Below, piece after piece: positions 42,728 through 51,860 of a stretch of DNA of 64,000 nt. Both the position numbers and the translations under genes were made by a program. How positions within the stretch are numbered: position 1 is the first letter of the stretch; every line of letters starts with the position of its first letter. The stretch is from Actinomycetes bacterium (GTDB taxonomy: Bacteria > Bacillota > Sulfobacillia > Sulfobacillales > JAIMBI01), in contig JAIMBI010000004.1 of assembly GCA_023565505.1 (NCBI GenBank), positions 62,001 to 126,000 on the forward strand, written 5' to 3'. The notes under the pieces were generated by a model that saw nothing but the letters and a program-made list of their open reading frames with translations, was not told the DNA's origin and ran no database searches.

Positions 42728-43345
42728 TTACGCCGTCGGTTGCACCGTGGCCGTCGCCTGCGAGACGGTGCTAATGCCGGTCGTCGCCCAGGTGTCGGGA
42801 TGGCGCGCGGTCAAGGTCACGGTGCGGCTATACGGGAAGATGACATCGCCCGCCGCGTCGGTGACGGGCTGCAGTGGGCCCCAGCTGACGACCTGCGTGA
42901 TGAATCGGGTCGGGGGCTGGCTCAAGGCCGGCCGGGCTTGGTAGAGCGCCCAGCGCACCAAGGCCGCCAAGGCCAGGGTTAGCGTGAGGTTGATGCTGAC
43001 GACCACACAGCGCCAGGTGGATTGCGCGAAGACGACAAAGGCCTCTGTCGCCGTCGGCGGCGAGCCGCTGGTGGTCTGGTACCACTGTTGCCCAATGACA
43101 TCCTGGTCAGGCTGTTCCGCGCCCGCGTCGCCGTACACCCAAATCCCCGGAAGACTGACCGTGGTGGTCGGCACGTAGCCCAAGTTGACCGGGATCGACT
43201 GTGCCAATGCCGTGACGAGCTGGTTTTGCTCGGTGGCGGGCAGCGCCGCGAACAGGCTCGGCACCAACGTGCTCGCCTGCTGCTTCACGGTTTGCAACTG
43301 CTGGGCGATCTGCTGTTGGATCACCCAATCGGCGACATCAATCAT
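42728..43345 (-). CDS. Neck/tail-terminator-region protein
   Basis: A 205-aa protein with a helical start (WVIQQQIAQQLQTVKQQAST) and a beta end. A hydrophobic middle (VVSINLTLTLALAALVRWAL) is amphipathic in part. Its location before the sheath suggests a tail terminator. It overlaps the previous gene by 8 bp. Confidence 0.55.
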   Translation of the reverse strand: MIDVADWVIQQQIAQQLQTVKQQASTLVPSLFAALPATEQNQLVTALAQSIPVNLGYVPTTTVSLPGIWVYGDAGAEQPDQDVIGQQWYQTTSGSPPTATEAFVVFAQSTWRCVVVSINLTLTLALAALVRWALYQARPALSQPPTRFITQVVSWGPLQPVTDAAGDVIFPYSRTVTLTARHPDTWATTGISTVSQATATVQPTA

Positions 43346-44042
43346 GCCCGAACACCTGCGCTTCCCAAGCCTGGAGCCAGGCCGTCGTCACCGCCTCAGC
43401 CACCCACTGCCACACCGGCTCCGCCCAGGGCGTCCCGGGCCGCGCCGGGTACCACCAGGAGGCCGCCGGCGACCGTTCGGACACCGTGCGCCACGTCGTC
43501 AGGCCGCCGCGCGCGAGCCGGATCCCGCTGTAGAGGCCGGCGCGCCACGTGTAGCCCTGTTCGGGATGGCGGCGTCCCACCCACGGCGCGTTCAGGCTGG
43601 TGCGAGCCCCTTCGGTGCCCTGGTACCGGAGGCCGGCGACGATGGCCCACAGCACCGCATCGGGAACGGTCTCCGCGCGATGGCGGAAGGGGATGATGTT
43701 GTACCGCGCCCCGGTCCGCCCGACGCGACTTTTCGGTCCGTGCGTTAAGCCCGGCTTCATGTCCCACGCGGGCGTCCCGTGTTCGACCCGCTCCGCTAAA
43801 TCGACCGGAATCTGGACACGCACGCCGTCGGCGGTCGTCTCCACCTGGGCCGTAAAGGGCCGCACGCGCACCCGGCGGGTCATGCCGGGCAACTGGAGGC
43901 CTTGTCCGCTCGCCTCCCAGGTGGCCGCCACCCAGCCGCCGAGGGCGCGCCGCGTCGCGTCCGGCACCACGTCGGCGGCCCGCTGAGCCCAGACATCGAC
44001 GGCGCGCGTCAGGGTGGCCATTTCCCACGTGATCGTCAGCAT
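43338..44042 (-). CDS. Head-tail joining protein candidate
   Basis: A 234-aa protein. TPAWDMKPGLTHGPKSRVG and GARYNIIPFRH resemble neck proteins of the gp10/HK97 type. The start at ATG 44042 lies 11 nt past the previous stop. Role is from position only. Confidence 0.55.
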   Translation of the reverse strand: MLTITWEMATLTRAVDVWAQRAADVVPDATRRALGGWVAATWEASGQGLQLPGMTRRVRVRPFTAQVETTADGVRVQIPVDLAERVEHGTPAWDMKPGLTHGPKSRVGRTGARYNIIPFRHRAETVPDAVLWAIVAGLRYQGTEGARTSLNAPWVGRRHPEQGYTWRAGLYSGIRLARGGLTTWRTVSERSPAASWWYPARPGTPWAEPVWQWVAEAVTTAWLQAWEAQVFGHD

Positions 44043-44052
44043 GCTGCACGCC

Positions 44053-44736
44053 TTACCCTGGCAGCAGCGGCCCCGGCGCGTTGGGCAGTACGTACTCCCG
44101 CTTGCGCAGAATGGTGCGCGGGCCCAAATCGGTGCCGCGCTCCATCCGCACGAGACCGGGCGGCAACACAACCCATTCATAGGTCGCGTTGTACCGCACG
44201 CTGTAGACGCTGCCCGCCGCCGGCTGGTTCGCCGTGCCGAGCCACGTGATCGTCTTGCCGCTGACCGTGAAGTCGACACCAGCCGTGTACGCGGTCACGG
44301 CGCCCGTCTGGGGATTGACCTGCAAACACGCGCGGACCTGGGCGGCCCGATAGGGCAGCGTGTCCGTCGCCCCGGTGCCGCGCACCAGCTGGACGCCTTG
44401 AAAGGGCTGGCCTGTGGTCCACGTCGTCAGCACCAGGTCCCACGGCGCCAGCGACGGCGTGCCGGGCGGCTGATCCGCCCAGAGGTCGCCGGGCTGAGCC
44501 AAGCCCTCCGTCCGCAGGATTTCCTGCTGCGTAATCCGGGTCAGCACCAGCCGGATCGTCTGGAGGGGATCCGGATAGAAGTAGCCGAGGCCCCCGCAGG
44601 CCGCACAGGCCGGATTGGCCGGCGCTTGAGGCGTACTCCCACACGAACACAGGGCCGCCGGGGTCCACTGGACGACTTCGGCATGGTCGCGGAAAAAGCG
44701 CGTCAGGTCGCGTTGGAAGAACCGACTCGTCCACAT
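44053..44736 (-). CDS. Neck-region protein with Cys cluster
   Basis: A 227-aa protein with CSCGS then CAACGGLG, a four-cysteine zinc site near residue 40, and a C-terminal beta region (VYSVRYNATYEWVVLPPGL). Such Cys-clusters occur in some head-completion proteins. No firm family. Confidence 0.55.
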   Translation of the reverse strand: MWTSRFFQRDLTRFFRDHAEVVQWTPAALCSCGSTPQAPANPACAACGGLGYFYPDPLQTIRLVLTRITQQEILRTEGLAQPGDLWADQPPGTPSLAPWDLVLTTWTTGQPFQGVQLVRGTGATDTLPYRAAQVRACLQVNPQTGAVTAYTAGVDFTVSGKTITWLGTANQPAAGSVYSVRYNATYEWVVLPPGLVRMERGTDLGPRTILRKREYVLPNAPGPLLPG

Positions 44737-44740
44737 GAGG

Positions 44741-45148
44741 CTAGCCGCGGGTGGACTCGATCAGCACCGTGGCCGTGCCGCTGGTGTAGCTGGTGCACGT
44801 CACGCGGAGCGAGCGATAGTTGCCGCGGTACACGAACACGCCAGGCGCGCTGATGCTCCCGCTGGTTTGACTCCCCGCGGGCGTCGCATCCGGGATCAGC
44901 GTCTGGAACGTCTGGTTGTCCTGGCTGCCCTGGACCGCCACCGTCGCGCTGAACGTGCCCTGAACCGTCACGGTGTGCAGCGTCCGGTCGCCGGGGTAAA
45001 AGAGGCCGCCCGGCAGGGCGTTGCCCGTCTCCGGATCCGTCACGGGCGGGGTGTCGGCCGCGGTGACCGTCACTTGCCCGTGCCGCGGGACATAGGAGGC
45101 CGCCATGCGCGCCTGCATGTCGAGAATGTTCTGCCCACGCGGGATCAT
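44741..45148 (-). CDS. Head-completion-region protein
   Basis: A 135-aa beta-rich protein (TVTVQGTFSATVAVQGSQDN, then YRGNYRSLRVTCTSYTSGTA). It lies between capsid and neck genes. It may be a head decoration or closure protein; no family recognised. Confidence 0.5.
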   Translation of the reverse strand: MIPRGQNILDMQARMAASYVPRHGQVTVTAADTPPVTDPETGNALPGGLFYPGDRTLHTVTVQGTFSATVAVQGSQDNQTFQTLIPDATPAGSQTSGSISAPGVFVYRGNYRSLRVTCTSYTSGTATVLIESTRG

Positions 45149-45151
45149 CGC

Positions 45152-45448
45152 TTAGGCCTCCTCCCGCCGACGGCGCCGACGCCCAGTGCGCGCAGCATCG
45201 CCCGATGCCTCCGCGTCGAGACCGGCCGCGGCGGGCGTCGGCGCCTCCACGTCGGCGATGCTTGCGGTCGCCTCGTCGATGACGGCAATCGGGAACCCGG
45301 CATAGCGCCGCAGATGGTCGGCCTGCGCGGCCGTGACGGTGGCCTGGGCCTGCGCGTCGAACGTCACCCAGAACGGGCCGGTCGCGTCGCAGGCCCCCAG
45401 CGTGCGCCCCGCCCACGCGGCGGGCGCTTGAATCCGCATCCGGCTCAC
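45152..45448 (-). CDS. Small post-capsid protein with basic tail
   Basis: About 98 aa. A central FPIAVIDEATASIADVEAPT and a basic end RTGRRRRRREEA. Start is GTG 45448 or ATG 45439; the ribosome site does not decide. Typical of small proteins after a capsid gene. Function unknown. Confidence 0.5.
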   Translation of the reverse strand: MSRMRIQAPAAWAGRTLGACDATGPFWVTFDAQAQATVTAAQADHLRRYAGFPIAVIDEATASIADVEAPTPAAAGLDAEASGDAARTGRRRRRREEA

Positions 45449-45458
45449 CGCCTTCGGC

Positions 45459-47315
45459 TTAGGTGTTCACGTAGGGCAGGAACCGCCCGATGTTCCAGAT
45501 CACCGCGCACCGCTGCCGCGCCTTGACGACCAAGACGTGGTAAAGCAGGAGCAACCACTCGACCTTGGTCTCGACGATGGCCAGCGGGTATTTCGTCATC
45601 GGCGCCAACTGGGCGACCGCCAAGTTGTTGGGTGTCCGCTCCAGGATCAAGGCACAGCTCGTCCCGTTGCGGGTCGAGTTGTTGTCATAGAACGTGACTG
45701 TGCCTGGACTGTTGGGATTCACCGCCACGTGCCCGATGATCGTCGTGTTTGGATCGCTCAGGCTGTTGTAGGTCCCCCGGTAGATCCGGAAGCGGGTCAC
45801 GGGGTTGCCGTTGGACGGCCCGGGCGTGATTTGCAGGGTCACGATCTGGCCCGGCGCCACCGTGACCGCGTACCCACTGGGGTCGGGCGCCGTCGGGGTC
45901 GCCGCGGCGGTCCCCACCGGGGCCGACTCACCATTGTCGTTGACGGCCGACACCCAGTAGTAGTAGGTGCCGGCATCGGACTGGCCGACACCATTTTCGG
46001 CGAGGAAATAGCTCGTCACGCCCGCCGGCGGCGCGCCCACGGTGACATTGGTCGAGGTCAGCACCCCCGGTTGTGCGGGGGCCCCGTTCTCGGACTGCCC
46101 CGTCGTGATCGGCTGGCCGTTGGGCACCTCGTTGAGGAAGATGCTCGCGGTGAACGGGATCGTGCCGAAGGGCGTCATATGACTGGGGATCGGTTCACCG
46201 GTGACGAACCCGATGCCGCTCCGCCCCGCCGGGATCTCCGGCATCAACAAGCGCCGTTCGGTGAAGGCCCGCAGGTTCGAGAGATCGACCAGCGTCTGGG
46301 GGGTCGCGAACATCCGCACATTGGCGAACGACCCCAACTTACCCTGCTGGTAGAGCGTGGCGGCGATGTTGTTCAGGTCCCCGAACTCCAGATACTTGCC
46401 CTGGAGGTCGAAGAAGTTGACCCCGGCCGGCGCCCGCCCGTAATGCTGCTGGCCATTGAGGGCATTCGGGCCGAAGTACTGGAGGTTGAACTGGCCCCCG
46501 TCGGCCATCTGCATGATGATCCCGGGGTAGTTCACGACATTCCCGTAGTTGTCCGTCACCGAGGGGTCGGCCCACGTGAAGTTCGCTTCCGCCAAGCCCA
46601 GGAGCTGAAACGCGCCATCCCGGTCTTCTTCCTGCACGGGGTCGACCATCACACCGCCCAACAGCCCGCTCTGGGCCTCGACATCCGTGATGCCGCGCCG
46701 CACGCCAAAGAAGCAGACCTGGGCCTGATTCCGCGTCCACGCGGCGACCCCCGTCGGCGGCACGCGGCCCTGCGCGAAGCCGAAGCCGCCGCGCACCGAG
46801 CCGTACTGGTCGCGCTCCGTCCACTGGTACAGCGGATTGATCGACGGGACCCGGTTGAGCCAGTTCCACAGGACCAGGTGCTGGTTGTCGTACAGCACCG
46901 AGGTCATCGTCGTGTCGAGGTTCAGGGTCGCCAGCGCCGTGCCGTCCGCGTAGCCGGCACCCAGGTTCGTCGACGCGAGGGCCCGTTCGAAGTCCAGCGC
47001 CCGGCCATTGAGGAAACTCTGCCGGATGAGGCTGTAGGACTTCTGCAAGCGGAGCAAGTTGGCGTAGGCCGCCACGTTCGGGTTGGCGCCCAGGTGATAG
47101 AAGATCATCGCTTCGTCGCCGCTGACCGGCAATCGGCCCGTGTTGGCGACCTGCCCATCCCGCGCCGGATTGTAGCTCTTCAGCAGGCTTTCATAGGTCT
47201 GCGCGGTGCGTTCCGACACCGGCAACTGCCAGGCCTCCGGCGTCGCTACGACGCCCGGTTGGCGCTGGTGGGGATCCAGCGCGCCCGCCACGGGGCGCTG
47301 TGCCATCGTCGCCAT
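45459..47315 (-). CDS. Major capsid protein with inserted fibronectin-like domain
   Basis: A 618-aa protein, larger than usual for HK97-fold capsids. The capsid part is seen in YNPARDGQVANTGRLPVSGD, LDFERALASTNLGAGYADGT and the C-terminal KVEWLLLLYHVLVVKARQRC. Residues about 425-545 (YYYWVSAVNDNGESAPVG, then RFRIYRGTYNSLSDP) form a fibronectin-type domain, probably displayed on the shell. It follows scaffold and protease genes. Confidence 0.85.
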   Translation of the reverse strand: MATMAQRPVAGALDPHQRQPGVVATPEAWQLPVSERTAQTYESLLKSYNPARDGQVANTGRLPVSGDEAMIFYHLGANPNVAAYANLLRLQKSYSLIRQSFLNGRALDFERALASTNLGAGYADGTALATLNLDTTMTSVLYDNQHLVLWNWLNRVPSINPLYQWTERDQYGSVRGGFGFAQGRVPPTGVAAWTRNQAQVCFFGVRRGITDVEAQSGLLGGVMVDPVQEEDRDGAFQLLGLAEANFTWADPSVTDNYGNVVNYPGIIMQMADGGQFNLQYFGPNALNGQQHYGRAPAGVNFFDLQGKYLEFGDLNNIAATLYQQGKLGSFANVRMFATPQTLVDLSNLRAFTERRLLMPEIPAGRSGIGFVTGEPIPSHMTPFGTIPFTASIFLNEVPNGQPITTGQSENGAPAQPGVLTSTNVTVGAPPAGVTSYFLAENGVGQSDAGTYYYWVSAVNDNGESAPVGTAAATPTAPDPSGYAVTVAPGQIVTLQITPGPSNGNPVTRFRIYRGTYNSLSDPNTTIIGHVAVNPNSPGTVTFYDNNSTRNGTSCALILERTPNNLAVAQLAPMTKYPLAIVETKVEWLLLLYHVLVVKARQRCAVIWNIGRFLPYVNT

Positions 47316-47324
47316 CGTCGCCTC

Positions 47325-48593
47325 CTACTTCCAGCCCAGCTGCCGGGCCACCGGCTCCGGGACCGCCGCGACGATTTCTTCCGGCGTGCCCAACCGTCCG
47401 ATGGTCTGGAACTGGTTCACGTCAATCAACCCCGCGCGGAGCGCCTGCTCGGCCTCCACGATGAGGTCTTGCCGACTCTTCTGGAGCTTGCTGGTCTTCT
47501 TGGCCTGGCCGCCGAGCAGCACATTGAAGCCCGGCGGGAACCCGATCTTCGTCGGGTCCATGACCGGCTGCTTGAGGACCGCTTGCAAGGACTTCCCGAA
47601 CTGCTGGAGCGCCCGGCCTTGCGCGTAGACCGCGCGCGCGAGCACGTGGATGCGGTCGTCCTGCCGGTCGAGGTGCCGCACGCTCTTGGCCAGCAGGTCT
47701 TGCTGGTCGCCCAGGATCTCCAGCAGCTCTTCCAGGGCGGGCGCCGCGTCCAGCGTGTCCTCGGTGATGCGCCCGCGGGCCGCGACACTCTTGTAGAGGT
47801 CTTCCCGGCTCATGACGCGCCGGGACCGCCGCATCGCCCGCGCCGACCGCACCTTGTGGGCGCCGATGGTGTAGACATCGGTGTCGTCCCCGTCGCCCAC
47901 GTCCGGGCCGTCGGGCGGGACGGCGGCGTCTTCTTCGTGGTCCGCGTCTTCGTTCGTGAAGTACGCGCCTTCAGCGTCGCTGTACCACTCATCGGCCACC
48001 CGCTGCCGCCGACGGCGGTCGCCCTCGAACTCGGCTTCGTCACCAGCCCAAGCGGGGCGGTCTTCCGGCACATTGTTCTTGCGGGCCCGTTCCAGCACGG
48101 CCCGGTGCACCTTGCGGGCACGCTCCAGTTCGTGCTCGGCCGCCTCGCGGCGCTTGCGGGCTTCCTCGAGGCGATCGGCGTCGTCCGCCTCTTCGGCGTC
48201 GCGCTCCGCCTCGGCCGCCCGCCGCAGGCGCTCCCGCGCCCGCATCAGGCGCTCCTCCGCCTCCTCGACGGGATGCCGCCGCCGCGACTTCTCGGCATAC
48301 GCGCGCCGGTGCTTCTTGGGCGATCCCACGACGCCCCGGAGGTCGTCAATGCCCGAGCCCAGGTCCGGGTTGTCCGGGTCCTGGTCCTCGTCTTCCTCCT
48401 GGTCGTACTCGTCGTGGTCGTCCTCAAACTGGGCACTAATCTCGTCCTCTTCCTCGTCCAGCGCGGGGTCGTACCCCCGGCTCTTCGCAAATGCCTGCGC
48501 GAGCATCCGCTGGCTCTTCGCCAGGTCGCGCAGGGCAGGTTCGGGATTCAACTCGGCCGCGATCTCGCGCGCGGCCTGGTCGAGGTCCGCCAT
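47325..48593 (-). CDS. Scaffold-like acidic coiled-coil protein
   Basis: A 422-aa protein, acidic at the front (DEEEDEISAQFEDDHDEYDQ) and helical with a long coiled coil (AEERLMRARERLRRAAEAER). The C-terminus has a helix-turn region. Between protease and capsid this is the place of the scaffolding protein. AGGAGGTGCC precedes the ATG, whose first base overlaps the protease stop. Confidence 0.7.
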   Translation of the reverse strand: MADLDQAAREIAAELNPEPALRDLAKSQRMLAQAFAKSRGYDPALDEEEDEISAQFEDDHDEYDQEEDEDQDPDNPDLGSGIDDLRGVVGSPKKHRRAYAEKSRRRHPVEEAEERLMRARERLRRAAEAERDAEEADDADRLEEARKRREAAEHELERARKVHRAVLERARKNNVPEDRPAWAGDEAEFEGDRRRRQRVADEWYSDAEGAYFTNEDADHEEDAAVPPDGPDVGDGDDTDVYTIGAHKVRSARAMRRSRRVMSREDLYKSVAARGRITEDTLDAAPALEELLEILGDQQDLLAKSVRHLDRQDDRIHVLARAVYAQGRALQQFGKSLQAVLKQPVMDPTKIGFPPGFNVLLGGQAKKTSKLQKSRQDLIVEAEQALRAGLIDVNQFQTIGRLGTPEEIVAAVPEPVARQLGWK

Positions 48594-49333
48594 CAGGCAC
48601 CTCCTGTCAGACTGCGGGCCAAGCCCCGGACCACCGCCTTGGCGAAGGGCAGGGACCAGCCCTGGCATCGCACGAAATGCCCCAGCATCCCGCGGATGCC
48701 GTCGTGAAACCGATAGGTGTGCGGGTCATAGCAGGGGCGCCGCCCGCGCGGGCACCGGCCCCAGACCCAGCCGTCGCCAGCGTCGAGATTGAGCGTCTGC
48801 AGCGCCGGGACGGCCCCTTGCGTCTTGCGCAAGGACTTGGCAATGGCCGCGAAGGACAGCGGCATCAGGGGTTGATGGCTCATCGCCAAGTGCCGGATGC
48901 GGCTCTTGGTGATGTAGTGGCCCTGTTTTTCCAGGATCTCGCCTTGCACGGAAAACCCCACGCGCCGTTTGGCGTGGGGCGTGCGTTCCTGCGCTTGGAT
49001 CAGCGACCAGACGGCATCGCTCGGCGGGTGCCCCTGATACAAGAGCACCCGGCCTTCGGTGGCCGGGATGGTCCCGTGGCGGTCGTCGATCTCGCCGCGA
49101 TCATTCAATTTGCAGGGCCGCGTACTGAGCGGTTCGCCGATCAAGTGCTGAGGCCCGTCGAGGTGGTCCCAGTTGACGTACCCTTCCCGCACCAGCGGCT
49201 CGCAGTCCATGCCGTCTTGGACCACCACGTCCTGGACGCCGTCCGGCACCTCGGCCGAGATCGGGCCGTAGACGATGCGCTGCCGTTCCCCGTGATGCAC
49301 CTCCTCGCGCGCCTTGGCGAGGGGGAACCACAC
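48593..49333 (-). CDS. Prohead maturation protease
   Basis: A 246-aa protein. His57 (YVNWDHLDGPQ) and Ser128 (RRVGFSVQGE) are placed as in phage prohead serine proteases. VYGPISAEVPDGVQD at the start fits the same fold. The C-terminal 50 residues (CPRGRRPCYDPHTYRF) add a cysteine-bearing extension. It would trim scaffold and capsid during maturation. GTG start after AGGAGGAGG. Confidence 0.75.
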   Translation of the reverse strand: MWFPLAKAREEVHHGERQRIVYGPISAEVPDGVQDVVVQDGMDCEPLVREGYVNWDHLDGPQHLIGEPLSTRPCKLNDRGEIDDRHGTIPATEGRVLLYQGHPPSDAVWSLIQAQERTPHAKRRVGFSVQGEILEKQGHYITKSRIRHLAMSHQPLMPLSFAAIAKSLRKTQGAVPALQTLNLDAGDGWVWGRCPRGRRPCYDPHTYRFHDGIRGMLGHFVRCQGWSLPFAKAVVRGLARSLTGGA

Positions 49334-49348
49334 GCCGCCCGCCTCCTC

Positions 49349-49747
49349 CTAGATGAAGAGAATCTGATAGGTCTGGGAGGCGATGGACGAGGCGACCGTA
49401 AAGGTCACCGTCTGCGTGCTGGCGTTGTAGCTCATGCTCTGGATGTTGGGCGGGACATCCCCGCTGGCGTTGATCGGCACCCACAGCACCGGTTCGACGG
49501 GCACATTGGACACCGTGACCGTCGTCGCGGTGCCCGCCGTCGCGCTGGTCGTCTGCTGCGCCGTGACATGCACTTGCGCGGCCAGCAGCGCGTTCAGGGC
49601 CGTGGCATCAAAGCCCGCAGCGTAGCTTTTCCCGCCCACCGCGCCCGTCTTGCCTTCTTGCAGGGCGCGGAGGATCCCGCCCACCGGGATTTGCTTGCCC
49701 GTCACGCTCATGTCGATGGCGTGCACGGCGGCGTCATTGAGGGCCAT
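49349..49747 (-). CDS. Small head-region structural protein
   Basis: A 132-aa protein; helical start and a beta end (VTVSNVPVEPVLWVPINASG, then SQTVTFTVASS-like strands). Before the protease and after the intron-split gene. Possible decoration protein. Confidence 0.5.
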   Translation of the reverse strand: MALNDAAVHAIDMSVTGKQIPVGGILRALQEGKTGAVGGKSYAAGFDATALNALLAAQVHVTAQQTTSATAGTATTVTVSNVPVEPVLWVPINASGDVPPNIQSMSYNASTQTVTFTVASSIASQTYQILFI

Positions 49748-49824
49748 CGGGTCCCTCCTTTCTCAGCGCGCACGGCGCGCCGATAGTGACGGCCCGGGCA
49801 CTGGCAGCGCCGGGCCGGTTGGCG

Positions 49825-51570
49825 TTAGACAACTTGCAGGGTGAGGCCACCATACCGTTGGCCAATGCGCCGGACGTGCTGGCGCAACCACTCCTCGTAT
49901 TGCGCGCGCAGTTCGGCGCCGGCTTGTTTACCTGCATAGGTGCGGCTGTCCGAAACGCCGTCGCGGCTGACCGACCGCGTTTGGGCGCCCCCACTGAGCG
50001 CAAACCCAGCGGCGCTCAGGATGTTCACCGCCGCCTGTTTCGCGACCGCCTCGCGGACGATCTGGTACTCGCCATGCAAGTGGTTCAGGCCGGAGGCGAT
50101 TCCAAAGTGCCAGAATGCACGCTGTTACCCCGTCGCTCCCGCGACGTGCGATGGTCCTTTCGGCCACCGTCTCGCCATTCCTGGCGAGGTCGGACTGTCT
50201 CATCCTCCCGGAGGGAGGCCAGGCGTACAGTCTCTAGCGGGTCAAGCCACGTGGCCGACTTCCGTCGGGGTTGTCCACTGCCGCACGGCGTTGGGAGGTT
50301 CCCCGATATAGCCCGGTGTTCCACGGTGCGTTGCCGCACCGCGCCGCCATTGTGTTAACGGAATGGTGTCATAGTTGATGAAGAACTGAAGTATCGCCGC
50401 GCCGTAGAACTGCCACGAGATAATCGCGCCGTTGTCCGGCACCAATTCCAGGACGCCCGTCACCGGGTCGAACACGATCCAGTCGCGCCCGATGCTGACC
50501 GCCTGGCTCTGGTTGAAGTAGCCGTACAGGTAGTAGACGACCTGGATCTGCTTGCGCGGCAGGCTGAAGCTCATCCAGTGCGCGAAGTCGCGGGGGCGCC
50601 GATAGGTCATGGGCACCTCTTGGTGTTCGACATGATAACTGCTGCTCACGACCCCGCGCGCTTGCAGCGTGTACGCGCCCTGTTCTTCCGAGATCAGCGG
50701 GTCCGTGTCGCTGGTATGCGGCTCGACGAAGAAGTACCACGCGCTCTCCAGTTGCCCGGTGGCGTAGTCCACGTACCGTTGCAAGTTGTCGTCCGTGAAC
50801 TGGCTGCCGCTGACCAGGATGGTCTCCGTCACGCTGGCACTCGGCAGGAGCCACGGCACGACCTCCAGCACCACATAGCTCTGGCCGTCTTGGCTCTGAC
50901 AGACGAGCGTCTGGCGCGCGGTCCCGGTGATGGTCTGCGGCGGCCCGTTGGCCCAGGCCAGCGTCGGGGGCGATCCGGGCGTGAACGTCAGTGGATACAC
51001 GCCCGCCAGCGTGCTCTGGCCGACATCCCGGATCCGCACACCGGTCACCTGCTGCGGCTGGAAGAGCGGCGCGACCACGTCCAGGGCTTCCAACGGCACG
51101 CCCCGGAGCCAGAGGTGCCGCAGCTCGTCCGTCGGAATGATGGTGATGCGAAACGGCTCGGACTGCGCTGTCGGGCCCGGACTTCCGTTGGCGTTCGTGA
51201 CGGTGACTTGGATCTGCCATATCCCCGCCACGCCCCGGTAGATGCCGTTGTCGCGCGACGCCGGTGCAATCAGGTTCGATCCCGGCCCCGCCGTGATCGG
51301 ATCAAACGGCTGGTACTCCCGAATCGTCTCCAGCGCGAACGTGACCGTGGCGCTGGACTGGTTCGTGGTCGGCGCCACGGTCTGCGTCGCCAGCGTCTGC
51401 GGCTGCCCATCGGTGTACCCCGAGAGGCGGACCAGATTGACCGTGACGGTGTCGCCGCTTTGGGCTCCCCCGAACACTAGGTACACCCCGATCTGGTTCC
51501 GCGTGTCGCCCGGTTCTAGGCCGTAGCGCGAGTATTCGGCTCGGTCGGTGTAGACTTGGAGACTGGTCGT
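49825..51570 (-). CDS. Phage structural protein interrupted by a group I intron (join 51570..50358, 50117..49825)
   Basis: Exon 1 ends within ATT CCG T; without the intron, codon T+CA (Ser) joins to TTC TGG CAC TTT, giving INYDTIPSFWHFGIASGLNH, then EYQIVREAVAKQAAVNILSA. This is a natural helical continuation, and both exon frames agree. Unspliced reading stops at 50242. The front is Ig/MG2-like (LQVYTDRAEYSRYGLEPGD). GGAGGG at 51577-51583 points to a start near an ACG at 51570; GTG 51486 is the nearest standard start. Function unknown; head region. Confidence 0.75.
50118..50357 (-). ncRNA. Group I self-splicing intron (240 nt, no ORF)
   Basis: Exon CCGT pairs with intron GCGG (P1, U-G at the splice site). 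The adjacent AATG pairs with exon 2 CATT (P10). P2 is CGGTGCG-GCAA-CGCACCG. P3 is CCGGGC/GCCTGG. P4 is CGGGG/CCCCG within GGGGAACCTC...GACAACCCCG, like the T4 td intron. P7 is GACTG/CAGTC around P8 CCTCCC/GGGAGG. The intron starts with U and ends with G. It has no room for a homing-endonuclease gene. Confidence 0.92.
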
Positions 51571-51860
51571 GGGCCGTCCCTCCTCACGCCGCCATCCGTG
51601 TGTTATCCTCGACCTAAGACAGCGGGCTCGGGGTGCTCGGGCGGAGCAACACCCCTAACCGCGCGGCATGGATCGCCCGTCCGTGAAATGTTAAGCCGCG
51701 TCCCAGTCGCTGTGCGGGGCCGCCCCTTGACGGCATCAGAAGCCCGGCAGCGTCCTTCGCCTGGTCAGGCAGCGCGAGGGCCTCAAAAGAGAGTGCGCCG
51801 ACCGCGGTGGCGGTAACGGCTCACGGCGAAGCCCCTGATCGGCACGGCCCATCGGGGGCT
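51571..51860. other. Gap with hairpin between intron-split gene and PBECR-like remnant
   Basis: About 290 nt without a supported gene. It holds a ribosome site for the intron-split gene (51577-51583) and an 8-bp hairpin (GAAGCCCC/GGGGCTTC, 51828-51862) without T-run. The - strand frame of the split gene stays open here, but nothing else is recognised. Confidence 0.4.

Noticed and set aside
51571-51860. A second group I intron near the amber-split gene
   Set aside because: No GGGGAACC core, no P7-like pair, and the two halves are in the same frame across a single stop, not across an insertion.
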